DNA of 64,000 nt from Symsagittifera roscoffensis (taxonomy: Eukaryota > Xenacoelomorpha > Acoela > Convolutidae), in NCBI RefSeq assembly GCF_963678635.1, contig NC_087071.1:42172153-42236152 (forward strand). The letters run 5' to 3'. The translations under genes and the position numbers were made by a program. The notes under the pieces were generated by a model. That model was not told the DNA's origin. It saw only the letters and a program-made list of their open reading frames with translations, and did not search any database. Below, piece by piece: positions 29,530 to 40,880 of the stretch. How positions within the stretch are numbered: the first letter of the stretch is position 1; each line of letters starts with the position of its first letter.

Positions 29530-31320
29530 CTGTTTAGAAAAGTCAGAAGCGTTCTGTTGATTTGAAATCTATTTCTATACTTATAGTCTATGAATATAAT
29601 TCAAAACAAATTGCTAGTGAAAACTAGTTCGGGATTTCTCGGAGATTTTTATCAATTTATTTAGATGTCCAAAACACCTTCCAAAAGCTGTCCAAAAATT
29701 GCATATCCAAATTTCGGCTTATTACAAGAAGATCTGGCAAAAATCATTCATGTCGATCAAAAAACATTCAATCAAAATTCAAAATTTTAGACCTGCGTAG
29801 GCGGCTTCGATAACCAGACTTCAAATCCATATTTAACCGAAGACGAAAATTCATTTTGTGTGATGTTTAAATGTACTCCCCTTGATAACAATTTTATGTT
29901 AGTATTTGTTACCTCAAAAAATATCTCATCAATTTTGATTTTTTCAAAGTTTAGTTTGACCACAATGTATTTTACAATTCACGTAAAATTTTCCAGTTTT
30001 CTGCGGTTTTACACCTAAAACAAAGTTGGGTATTTTATATTTCAAAAATCTCATTTCGATGGGAGTGCACCTCAAAATTTTCGTTTTTGTAGCAAATTAT
30101 AGCAAAAAAATTTCGCTATTAAAAAAAATTGAAAAAACATGAATAAATAAAACCTTCAGAAACCTAATTGAGCTTTTGAGCTATATTTTGATTTTTATTT
30201 TATCAAACGACAAGAAATTAAATCTGTTTTCTTTTTTCATAACTTCCTGAAAAACTTACCAGCAAAACAAAGCGGAAAACTTAAGCTGCAAGAGAATATG
30301 CACAATTCTGAAAACTAAACCACCTGAATTATCTCCTCTATGAACTTATGTGAAGAAAGACTGCTAACCAGGATCAAAAACTGAACAAATTCTTCCGACC
30401 AAGTGAAAATTTTTACCCCCTTAATTCAAAGTTAGGAGAGAGATGGTTCACTTGATTAAAAAAGACATTTATCAAGCAATCAGATTTGGGCATTGTATGT
30501 GCAGGCCTTACGAATTGATGTTGCCATTGATTTGTAAAGAAGAGGGTGTTCACTTGGTCCATTTAGTAAAGAAATTGTTCACATGGGCCATTTAATTTTA
30601 AAACTTAAAAGTAAAACCTTTTTAGAGGTAGTCAATAAAAACACTCATTGACTTAGATATTCAAGTCAGGTCTTTTGCTATTGTGAAATGTTTGAGATGA
30701 AGACAGGTCGTCTAGGTCGGTCAAAGAGCTCATCTTATGCTACAATTTTTATTGGTTGATCTGGAAAAATATGAGGCAGGCTGAAAAAACAGACAACAAG
30801 CACGGTCGAAACAAATAAAAATTCTATCAAGCGCTGTCAAAAAAAACACTTTTTGTACGAAATAAACAAACTAAAATTGACCGAGCACAGTCCAAACGTA
30901 ACCAGATTTTTGTAAGCACGGTCAAAACATACTTCGATTGTGTATCGGTCACTGAACATAGAGTGGTATGTAGGTCACGAAACTTTTTTTTCGTTTTTTA
31001 TCTCGAAAAGCCCGAAAACTTGTGTAAGCTCAATTGTATTTTTCCACGGTTCAACGTATTTTTTTAAAGTTCAATTCCTAAATTTAGAGGAAGAGAAAGA
31101 CCACGAGTGATCAGCAAATTTGAAAAAGCCATGAAAAAGGCGATTGACTTCTTATTTCGACAATGGAATTTAATCATCAGGTTTCCCAGCAAAAAAGTAA
31201 CCTATTTTTCCAGTTTTCTCAATTTGGGTTAGTTTTATCAAAAATGTGTCAATAATATACTTATCTAGAAAAAGAAAAAAGTTACAAATGAGTTTTTCGA
31301 AAATTAGTCATAGGTTTTTT
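29530..31320. repeat. Direct duplication, copy 1 (partner 32870-34615)
   Basis: Similarity to the partner is moderate over 29530-30260 and 31087-31320, but 30267-31086 matches 33563-34382 with only about five differences by eye. No coding sequence was recognised within it. Confidence 0.75.
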
Positions 31321-31334
31321 CAATGTTTACTTGA

Positions 31335-32260
31335 CTTGCACTCTTGTAGTCTTTTCCATCTGTCTATTGGATGCATTCGAAGTATAGCTCGAGCACGATT
31401 GTTTTGCGGTAACAAAAAAAACTGAATAATAGTTTTTCCACAAATACATTTTGACGTAAATTACTTATTACTAAAAGCGTTTAAAGTACTAATGGAATGT
31501 CTCTACTTGTTTCGTGCTTGTCTCGTCATGTTTTCATCATGTTTCATCACTGAATTTAACCTCCATGTCAGACCACTATGTTTAGTTCGTAGCATTGAAT
31601 CCAAATCGGTTGCATTTTTGGCAAGGTCCAACCTGTCACAATAATGTTGTCAGTTTAGATACTCAGTGTGTACCCCATGATAGACTTCTTGCTGTATACT
31701 ATTAGTATTATACTACTAGTATTCTGTGATACCGATTGTTCCGATTGCTTGCTTTCTTGCCAATCGGTCACTGCTCACCTCAACTCGACATTTTGTTAAA
31801 ATCCTTAAAATTTTGCTTGTCCGCTGGTGTTACTGCAGTTTATTTTAGTATACTCGGGCTGAGCTGTTCATGGGGCTCATGATTTGAACGTAACGGTCGA
31901 CCGATGTTAAAATTTGACCGCGATTTAGTTCAGTTGAACGAAGCTTTTAAGCTCCTCAAATCAACTAATCAAAACAACCGACTTGTAATCTCTTGCGTGT
32001 GTTCAGTGTCGTACTTGCATATTGAGCTTTCAGTGTCTCGTCTTTGTTCACTATTGAATCATTATGATTACTTGCGCTCATGTAGTCTTTTCCGTCTGTC
32101 TATTGGATGTATTCGAACTATACCTCGAGCTCGGTCGTTTTGCGGTAACACAAAAATACTGATTAAGAGTTTTTCCACAAATATATATTGATGTAAATTA
32201 CTATTTACTAAAAGCATTTGAAGTAATAATGGAATGGCTCTACTTGTTTCATGATTGTTT
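31335..32260. repeat. Local duplications (31335-31530 with 32068-32260; 31550-31830 with 32600-32875)
   Basis: GTCTTTTCCATCTGTCTATT, TTTTGCGGTAACA and ACTAAAAGCGTTTAAAGTA (31350-31490) recur at 32088-32230. AATTTAACCTCCATGTCAGA (31553) recurs at 32607. The 31660-32060 part is again present at 34640-35010, so several overlapping duplications have occurred. Confidence 0.7.
31904..32191 (+). CDS. Small hypothetical frame, paralogue of 34845-35120
   Basis: The first 54 codons parallel the frame at 34845 (shared KLLKSTNQNNRL, ISCVCSVS, ELSVSRL, SLLNH) and then diverge at a duplication border. The family is not recognised. Similarity reflects DNA duplication, so coding is not proven. Confidence 0.2.
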   Translation: MLKFDRDLVQLNEAFKLLKSTNQNNRLVISCVCSVSYLHIELSVSRLCSLLNHYDYLRSCSLFRLSIGCIRTIPRARSFCGNTKILIKSFSTNIY

Positions 32261-33562
32261 AATAAATCCGTACAATTTACCCGAAAATTGTTAGTTTTTA
32301 ACTTTTCTGTTCATGTTATTTTGAAGGTAGAAACTTTCTCGAAATCAGTTAAAACGTCCAGAAATATCTAATTGAACCAAGCAATTTTGGGGATTTTTTT
32401 TTGTGTCGTGAAATTGCCAAAACATCTGCAAAAAATGTCAAGATAGTTGAAACATACCGAGCTTTAGTGAAAGTAGCAAAATTTAGAGAGAGCAAATTCA
32501 CCGGGGCTGTTTGAAACAAATGACTTAGAGACGCTAGATTAATTTTATCTCTAAGGTCTTTGTCATGACTAGTCACTGATAGTCTTCTTAAAACATTTGA
32601 TCAATGAATTTAACCTCCACGTCAGACCACTATGTCTATTTCGTAGCATTGAATCCAAGTCGTTTACATTTTTCGCAAGGTCCAACCTATCGCCATGTTG
32701 TTGCAGTTTAAATACTCAGTATATACTCCTTGATAGACTTCCTGTTGTACAATATTAGTAATATACTACTACTAATTCTGTGATACCGATTGTTATGATT
32801 GCTTGCTTCCTTGCCAACCGGTCATTGCTCATCTCAACTCGACTTTTTGTTAAAATTCTTACAATTTCGTTTGATTTGAAATCTATTTCTAAATTTTTAG
32901 TCTATGAAAATAATTCAAAACAAATTGCTAATGAAAACTGGTTCGGTATTTGTCGGAGATTTTTATCAATTAATTTAGATTGGCCAAAACACCTTCCAAA
33001 AACTTTCCAAAAATTGCATATCCAAATTTCGGCTAATTACAAGATGATCTGGCAAAAATCATTTATGTCGATCAAAAAACATACTAATCTTAAGTTCAAA
33101 ATCTTCTTAAGTTCAAAATGAGCCGCTTCGAAAAACAGGCTTCAAATCCATATTTAACCGGCGACAATTTTGAAAATTCGTTTTGTGTGGTGTTTAAATG
33201 TACTCCTCTTGATAACAATTTTATGCTTGTATTTGTTACCTCAAAATATATCTCATCAATTTTGATTTTTTTCAAATTTTAGTTTGACTTCAATGGATTT
33301 TAAAATTCAGGTATAAATATCCATGTCTGTGGTTGTTTACCTTAAACAAAGTTGGGTATTTTGATTTTCGAAATCTCGTTTCGATGTGTGTGCATTTCAA
33401 AATTTCAATTTTATCAGAAAAAATTGAAAAAAAAAATGATTAAAAGAACTTCAGAAACTTATTTGAGCTTTTGAGCAACATCTTAAAATTTATTTTATCA
33501 AACGACAAGACATTTAATTTGTTTTTTGTTTTGAAAAAATTTCTTGAAAACGTACCACCAGA

Positions 33563-34382
33563 ACAAAGCGGAAAACTTAAGCTGCAAGAGAGTATGCACA
33601 ATTCTGAAAACTAAACCACCTGAATTATCTCCTCTATGAACTTATGTGAAGAAAGACTGCTAACCAGGATCAAAAACTGAACAAATTCTTCCGACCAAGT
33701 GAAAATTTTTACCCCCTTAATTCAAAGTTAGGAGAGAGATGGTTCACTTGATTAAAAAAGACATTTATCAAGCAATCAGATTTGGGCATTGTTTGTGCAG
33801 GCCTTACGAATTGATGTTGCCATTGATTTGTAAAGAAGAGGGTGTTCACTTGGTCCATTTAGTAAAGAAATTGTTCACATGGGCCATTTAATTTTAAAAC
33901 TTAAAAGTAAAACCTTTTTAGAGGTAGTCAATAAAAACACTCATTGACTTAGATATTCAAGTCAGGTCTTTTGCTATTGTGAAATGTTTGAGATGAAGAC
34001 AGGTCGTCTAGGTCGGTCAAAGAGCTCATCTTATGCTACAATTTTTATTGGTTGATCTGGAAAAATATGAGGCAGGCTGAAAAAACAGACAACAAGCACG
34101 GTCGAAACAAATAAAAATTCTATCAAGCGCTGTCAAAAAAAAACACTTTTTGTACGAAATAAACAAACTAAAATTGACCGAGCACAGTCCAAACGTAACC
34201 AGATTTTTGTAAGCACGGTCAAAACATACTTCGATTGTGTATCGGTCACTGAACATAGAGTGGTATGTAGGTCACGAAACTTTTTTTTCGTTTTTTATCA
34301 CGAAAAGCCCGAAATTTTGTGTAAGCTCAATTGTATTTTTCCACGGTTCAACGTATTTTTTTAAAGTTCAATTCCTAAATTT
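33563..34382. repeat. 820-bp block nearly identical to 30267-31086
   Basis: Only about five differences were counted by eye, against far more in the homologous DNA on both sides. Shared landmarks are ACAAAGCGGAAAACTTAAGC at the start and TTTTTTAAAGTTCAATTCCT near the end. Confidence 0.8.
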
Positions 34383-34844
34383 AAAAGAAGAGAAAGACCA
34401 CGATCGAACAGCAAATTTGAAAAAGCCACGAAAAAGGCGATTGACTTCTTAATTCGACAATGGATTTTAATAATCAGATTTCCCAGCAAAATTAGAAACC
34501 TAGTCTTCCAGTTTTCTCAATTTGGGTTAGTGTTATCAAAAATGTGTCTAAAATATACTTATCTAGAAAAAAAGTTATAAATGAGTTTTTCGAAAATTAG
34601 TCATAGGTTTTTTCAATGTTTACTTGTGGTCTTTTCTACCTGTCTATAGCGATACTACTAGTCTTCTGTGATACCGATTGTTCCGGTTGCTTGCTTTCTT
34701 GCCAATCGGTCGCTGCTCACCTCAACTCGACTTTTTGTTAAAATCCTTAAAATTTCGCTTGTTCGCTGGTGTTACTGCAGTTTTTTTAGTATTCTCGGGC
34801 TGAGCTGTTCATGGGGCTCAAGATTCGAACGTAACAGTCGACCG

Positions 34845-35120
34845 ATGTTCAATTTTGACCGCGATTCAGTTCGGTTGAACAAAGCCTTTAAGCTCCTCAA
34901 ATCAACTAATCAAAACAACCGACTTAGAATCTCTTGCGTGTGTTCAGTGTCGTTCTTGCATTTTGAGCTTTCAGTGTCTCGTCTTTATTCACTATTGAAT
35001 CATCTTGGTCCTCAATTCTTGTTTGATTTTCGTGAACTGCAGCACATTCATTACGAGGCCAAACTGCGCGTTTTGTGCATTGTAAGCGGATTCCTTCTTT
35101 TGTTCTTTACTTTCCTTTAA
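34845..35120 (+). CDS. Small hypothetical membrane protein or exon
   Basis: From ATG 34845 the 91-residue product has a polar part, a Cys-containing stretch (SCVCSVSFLHFEL), FLFDFRELQHIHYEAKLR and a C-terminal hydrophobic helix (VLCIVSGFLLLFFTFL) before TAA. The basic-then-hydrophobic layout resembles the signal-anchor exon of the lectin gene at 15946. A GTAAGC at 35083 could instead be a splice donor. The family is not recognised, and the region is a duplication of 31660-32060, so coding is uncertain. Confidence 0.25.
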   Translation: MFNFDRDSVRLNKAFKLLKSTNQNNRLRISCVCSVSFLHFELSVSRLYSLLNHLGPQFLFDFRELQHIHYEAKLRVLCIVSGFLLLFFTFL

Positions 35121-35139
35121 TCGTTCCGACAAAATTTTA

Positions 35140-35790
35140 ACATGTTTAAAGACTTGTCTCTAGAATCCAGGAACATACAGACACAAAATTGTGCTCCTAT
35201 CCAGTGCACAGTTTGGCCTCGTTATGTTGGTGCGATAGCAATGAAATGATTCTTACTGCTGATGAGTGCTATTTGTCGATTTTTAAAGAGAGTCCGAATA
35301 CATATTCATCTGTGAAAGTTCAGTGACTTCTGTGGCAGAAGTGGAACTAAACGGGTTTGGGTTCGGGCTTTTCGGGCCGCGTTCGGACCGATTTTCTTAA
35401 AAATAAAATACATGTTTTTCGGGCCTAAGCTTCATCTTCAAAAATTAGATAACCACGGGAATCGATCTTTCGACTTCTGCATTACTAAGCAAACGCTTGT
35501 AAAAAAAAGAAATATTTCGGACCATTTCCGGCCAGTCTTTTTTTTTGTTAGAATTTTTTGCCATTTTTTAAACCTCTGTTCTGCGGAGAATCAGAAAAAA
35601 TGTGGGTTTAATTGTGATTTATAAACTGCCATGGTTAAAAAATGCAAAAAAGCGAGCAGCTTGGCAATGCTTTTTAAATTAGCAAAAAGTGATACATAAA
35701 AGGTGAGAAAATTCTGGCACTAGAACCCAAAAATAGTGCCAAACCTGGCAAGGATTTAAACACAAATTTTTTCCGAAATTCTTTAGATTT
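35140..35790. other. Repeat debris with a GGGTTCGGGCTTTTCGGGCC block
   Basis: Positions 35345-35450 contain GGGTTTGGGTTCGGGC, TTCGGGCCGCGTTCGGACC and a later TTTTTCGGGCC, a composition common in hAT-like non-autonomous elements. A related GC block with a hairpin occurs at 48460-48545. No gene was recognised. Confidence 0.4.
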
Positions 35791-36420
35791 TCAGCCAAGC
35801 TCATTGTTAGCATCGCCTATGATCGTTGCAATGTTTGAAAACGGATCCCCGAACTTCAGTTTCTAGCACTATAAAGAGCTTACGGTTATGATTTTGTTAA
35901 GTTTTCGTATTCAGCTTAGGTATCATTAACCTATTTAAGTTTATTCCTATTGATTCCTTATGACTATTACTGTACTAATAATTTCTCGGATTTCACCGTT
36001 ATGATTTTGACACGGATATTTTCGTCTAACTGAAAATTCGAATTCCTGAAACTTTCTTATCTTTTGAGATTATGCAGATTGATTTTCAACGAAACTCATT
36101 GTAGGCATCGTTTATGATCATTACAATGTTTGAAAATGGATCCCCGAACTTAGATTCTTGGCACCTTAGAGAGCTTACAATTAAGGTTTGTTCAGTTTTT
36201 TACGGCACCGATATGATTTCTCGGATTTCACCGTTATGATTTTGGCACGGATATTTTCGTGTGACTGAAAGTTCGAAATTCTGAAACTTTCTTATCTTTT
36301 GAAATTAAGCAGATTTTCAACCAAACTTAGTGGGCATCCTCTATGGTCAATAAAATGTTTTGAAATCGAATCTACGAACGTTAGTTTTTAGCACTATGAA
36401 GAGCTTTGGATGTTATGACA
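35790..36420. repeat. Three tandem degenerate units of about 230-290 bp
   Basis: CTCATTGTTAGCATCGCC, GGATCCCCGAACTTCAG and TAAAGAGCTTACGGTTATG (35802-35890) recur near 36095-36185 and, more diverged, near 36325-36415. TTTCACCGTTATGATTTTG and AACTTTCTTATCTTTTGA link the units. A linker at 35915-35985 (CAGCTTAGGTATCATTAAC) also occurs at 38301 and 41220. Confidence 0.65.
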
Positions 36421-36774
36421 TAACGTAAGTCCAAAAATTGCCACTCGATAATTTCTCCGACTGGAAAATGGAATTACTGGAACACTTTTTTCAAACAAAA
36501 AAAGTATGTAAGTTCATTTGTACTCACTGAAAATTTATCACTGCAGCTCAAAAAGTTAAAAAAGAATAGATCAAAACTTTGAATTAGGTCGGTATAGTGC
36601 AACTTGATAGAAAACAAAAATCAGTTCTTTACGTTTTCCCTAGTTTCGTGTATACGATTGGCACCATATACACAAAAAAAACTGTTCAATTTTGATAAGT
36701 GCTTTTTCTGGTTTCTGAATGGTTTCATCACTTAGGACTGAAAAATCTCAACGGAAGACCATGGCTTAAAAATT

Positions 36775-37650
36775 TTAGAAACTACAATTGATTCTGATGA
36801 GCCACCTCTTCCACTCGTGTTTGGTGTTCTGCACACGTCTGGTTAGCCGTGGCTGGAGAGGTGCCAGCTGAGCCTCGTCAGTGACTGCTCGTGGAGTTCC
36901 GAGGTTTTTTAGTCCCAGCAGGGTGGATGGTTGAGCTACCACTTCCTCGAGTGAACACACCCATCCCTCCTTGGTCCGAAAGTTCTTTGAAGTGTTTTGT
37001 AGATTACTGTTTGCATCCCTTGAGTTCGTCTTGCTGCTTCTTGGTCTGTTTCCAGCATTCAAGAGATCTTCTAGACTGTCCATCATGGCTTGAGTGCGTT
37101 TTTGTCTCCTGGCATCCAGCCTTGTATCAAGAGTACCAAGAGTCTGCTCTTGTTTACATTCAGGGTGCTCCATATCTTATCTCCATCGTTCATACCTCTG
37201 TTCAGCTAAGCTGCTCCTTCGAGACAAATTTATTGCCAGGTAGTCTCCTGTTCCCTGTTCTCTCCATCGTGCACCTCCCGTTCTGGCTAGGTTTTTGTTT
37301 GCTACGAAGTATCTCCAATCGCAAATTCTCTCGTTCAAGATGAACAGTTTTTTTTTCATTTCACTCATCGTGATTGAAATCTGTTGCTCTTGCTCATCCA
37401 TCCTGTACGTTCTTCCCATGAAAACATCATCTACTGATACACCATCGTTGACTAAGGGGTTTGTGAGAGATGGACTCACTATTTTTGTGACAGGCAATTT
37501 GGTGCTATTCGAAATTCGCGCTGCATCCCTCGGTCTCGAAGTTCTCTCGTATTCGATTTCCAGCTGACTCATTGTCATTACTGACCTGGTCACTGAGGTC
37601 ATGATCATCCCCGGCGTGGTTACTGGATCTGGTTGGTGCCAAGAAATCAC
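36775..37650 (-). pseudogene. Decayed minus-strand coding region, unknown family
   Basis: Two adjacent open segments are read on the minus strand. The upstream one (37650-37177) contains QLEIEYERTSRPRDAARIS and MDEQEQQISITMSEMKKKLF. The downstream one (37173-36775) contains LDARRQKRTQAMMDSLEDLL and SKTNSRDANSNLQNTSKNF. Composition is charged and Gln/Ser-rich, possibly with coiled-coil stretches, and codon use looks protein-like. With the frame at 38256-38047 it may be one gene that ran leftward. A gag-like or structural protein is possible, but nothing was recognised. Confidence 0.35.
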
Positions 37651-38046
37651 TTGAATCCTCTATGTCACTTGAAAATGTACTTAACGTTCTGCTTGTCTCA
37701 AACTGGTCTCAGTAGCCACTCCCTGATGTCATGGGTATTTCCATTCCATCGGTTGAACAGTTGGAACTTATTTGTATCCTATAGACATCTTCATCCTGAT
37801 CATTATTGATGTTGATCTCATCATTTCCGCCTGTTCTCATCGAGATTGGAAAGAAGATCACCAGAGTTTTTTGAAATCTTTATGAGAAAGAAGAAAGCGT
37901 TACCATCTTTCCCGGCGCTCCGTGCATCATCGTGAAAGCTGTGAGTAAACTCACAATCGCTTGGTTGTCAATCGAAATTCCAGCGTCTCCCGACACTTCT
38001 TCCCGATCTAAACTTTCGGTTGAAGTCGCGCAGTCATGTCACTGGT

Positions 38047-38256
38047 CTAATCACAAGCCAGTTGTCTAGTGCTGTTCCATGCAATTTCCCAATCTTCACG
38101 ACCTTGGTCGAGTACTGGACTATGGTGTACATCTAACTCCCTCGTTGCTTGTTTGTCTTTGTCTTCAGAGTCCTTTTGAATCCCGGCTAGAACCATTTCT
38201 TCTAAAGTTATCTGTACCTTCTTTATTTGATTCCTTACCAGAAAACGATCATTCAT
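38047..38256 (-). pseudogene. Minus-strand frame, unit A (duplicate at 41175-40957)
   Basis: The 69-codon frame begins MNDRFLVRNQIKKVQITLEE and continues MVLAGIQKDSEDKDKQATR. The duplicate in unit B has an in-frame three-residue insertion (ARK) and a few substitutions. Conservation of frame in both copies suggests former coding. It may be the start of the leftward gene described at 36775-37650. Family unknown. Confidence 0.35.
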
Positions 38257-38864
38257 TGAAGTTTTCTCTTTCTACAGTAACAATTTCCTAGAATTATCAC
38301 TCAGCTTAGGTATCATTAACTTATTTAGGTTCATTCCTATTGATTCCTTATGAATTTTACTGTGCTATTAACTTACAGATTTCTTGCGTAAAGATGATCA
38401 ATAGTAGTAAGACAATACGACAATATTCTAAGGTTAAATTCCCTAGTGACACCGATTTTTTTTGAAATCATTATAGCGTAAAGCCAATTTATTTTCAAAA
38501 GCAAGCAATAGATGTGTTGTTCGGTTCAAAACTGCTTCAATATGATGATCCCTATTTTATAAAACATAGATATATTGCTAACAGGTTTCTTTAAATTGAA
38601 GCAGAAACTTTTTTTTCTAATCGAATAGAAAATCGCAACTAAATTGCTTCTTCTCGAGTTAAACTTTTCTCGAGTTAAACTTAATTTTCTTAGATCAATT
38701 TTAGAGTTGCTGAACAAATACTTTGTACCTAATTCTAGAGTTGCGTCAATATGTGAGTATTTACTTAATTTCTTGAGTGCATTTTTAAGTGATTATTTTG
38801 AGGTGAGGCGAGTTTTAGGTTGATCCATCTGGAATCGATTAAAGTTCCACTGTTCAATAAAAAC

Positions 38865-38885
38865 TATCGGTATATTTAAGCGTCC
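38865..38885 (+). promoter_or_regulatory. TATA-box-like element between divergent frames, unit A
   Basis: CGGTATATTTAAG lies in the roughly 650-bp gap between the leftward frame (start 38256) and the rightward frame near 38947. The same element occurs in unit B at about 41800. An AATAAAA lies 20 bases upstream. Confidence 0.3.
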
Positions 38886-38908
38886 GACCCTGTTCTTAAT
38901 GCTTTCGC

Positions 38909-38965
38909 GGGAATAAGCTCGCGTACGTGGGAATAAGCTCGCGTACGTGGGAATAAGCTCGAGCT
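38909..38965. repeat. Three tandem 20-bp units GGGAATAAGCTCGCGTACGT
   Basis: Three units in a row, the third diverging to GAGCTTCG. Each contains the palindrome CGCGTACG-like core. Unit B carries the same array at 41836-41892. They sit just upstream of the rightward frame and could be regulatory. Confidence 0.6.
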
Positions 38966-40841
38966 TCGAGAATAGCGCAGCCCAAACACACGGCAGTGAG
39001 ACCGATAAGGAACGGAATCAAGCAGAAGAGAAGGCCGAAAAGAACGGAATAAAGGACACTTCGACAATATCTTCCACTCGGGAATACGACTTAGTAAATG
39101 ACACACCGACCTCACTCAGCAACAATGAGCGACCCAAAGGGAAAAACAAACTGATGACACGATACGGGGAACCAATTTCATCATCATGTCCTAACCTTAT
39201 CAACAAATCTAAGTGTTAGGAAAACCAGATTGCAGGAAAACTCAGTTTGTGTTCCTACGATGCAGACGATAAACGTTAGAATGTTGGAATATCTTCAGTT
39301 ATGTGCAGTGCGCATATAGCCGGAGATATCGCAAAAGGAGTGCTAATTATGCAATGCGTGGATACCTGAAAGCTGGCAGTGAACGGCGCCAAACAACCGA
39401 AATCAAGGTTTGCTAGTCGCGGTGATCAGGAGAAACAAAGCTTGTCATCAGAGAAAAATGCCCCAATAGCAACTAAGTCGGCGTGCAAGTTTTTACTGTT
39501 ACGATTATCAAATCGTTGAACTGGGAGCCAATTACGATTGATATAACGAAGCAATCAAGGCAGATTATGCCAGATGTGATCATGAAGCCTCCTGAAGAAG
39601 CCTTCTGACGCGGCCCAGGAATGGTACCAGACCCTAATCAATCGGCTATACGTGAATCGGATTATTGAATGCCTGACCCAACATTGTTTGATCTCGGGCG
39701 GAAACGAGATGAAAATATTGATACGGCATTTGGACGACTTCCTTTCTGGTGGAACGACGGAATGCGGCAATCGACTGAGACGATCGTTATAGGGGGGAAA
39801 AATGGGGTCAATTAAACGAGGTTTGAACTTCTCTGTCTATCAGTCAATACTTATTGCAATCATATTGAGGTGAGACCACGAATTAAAGTTACAATGTTTA
39901 TCCAGAAAATCGGGAATATGTCAGCAGCAGACAACGAAATGACTGTGTTTATTAAGTTTGTAAACATGGCCAGACGACTGATCGGAAAACTAAAATGCGT
40001 GACAATACTAATCAGACCGGACCATGAAAAACGACCTAACAATTTCTTGAGCCTGCTAAACACGTGACCAACTTGAATTGTCACACGAGCGCTCAACATT
40101 GTGGCGCGACTGCACAGGAAACGTCCAGTACAAGCAAAATCGTTTCGAAAACTAGATGGCCCATTACTGTTAGAAATTAGATGGCCCATACGGAGATGCA
40201 AGCTACAAAGGGAGATTGACCAGGGGTCGAAAAAAGCAGTCGTTAGAGCCAATACCGAAGAGCAAAATTCACTGATTCACTTGCAATCGAAAACGGTGCG
40301 ACGGACACATAAAGACCTTTTTGGAGCAGAGTCATGTGCGGCGAGGCGAGACTGACTAATGAGGAATGTTTGTACTAGAAAAAAATCATTTTTGACATGA
40401 GACTACAAGACAAATTCGACAATAATACTTTTTTGACTTTTAAGAAGTTGTTGAAATCATTCGTCGACTCGTCGCGATTCAATAACAACGTGAAATTGCG
40501 CACACGACTCAAAACGGTGGGGAAATTGCTGATGTACGAGGGAGTTTTTTTTCCAATTATAACCCGACGACGTTGATTTCAGTCAATTGTCTGACCAAAG
40601 CATTGAGCGACAGTGAATTGATGTGTGTAATCGAAATCCGGGATACTGATGCAAATCGACTTTATCATTTACAACGCGTTGAAGGAGTTAAACATGTTTG
40701 ATTGCTTTAATGGAGAAGGAGTTGGAACCAAAATACACAAATGATGACATGTATGCAAGTAAACAGCCGGCATGGTCTTCAAAACAATTACAATGTGAAC
40801 AAGCTACAGAGGGTGATGAAAATATGGACAGAAAAGAAGAT
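38947..40841 (+). pseudogene. Decayed rightward coding region, unit A
   Basis: Open pieces in order: 38947-39219 (KERNQAEEKAEKNGIKDTST, then EYDLVNDTPTSLSNNER), 40101-40355 (MARLHRKRPVQAKSFRKLDG and IHLQSKTVRRTHKDLFG), and 40380-40560 (MRLQDKFDNNTFLTFKKLL, FNNNVKLRTRLKTVGKLL). All have counterparts in unit B. These look like parts of one retroelement polyprotein, but no protease, RT or integrase motif was recognised, so the family is unknown. Confidence 0.4.
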
Positions 40842-40880
40842 ACCAAATAGTTTTTGATGTATGTATATATATCGAAATCG

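Larger units (their letters stand above)
37971..40841. repeat. 2.87-kb tandem duplication, unit A
   Basis: Unit A starts ATCGAAATTCCAGCGTCTCC and ends GACAGAAAAGAAGAT. Unit B starts with the same words at 40881, an offset of 2910. The 39-bp spacer is an AT-rich stretch with TGTATGTATATATATCGA. The units differ by scattered substitutions and small indels. Confidence 0.85.
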
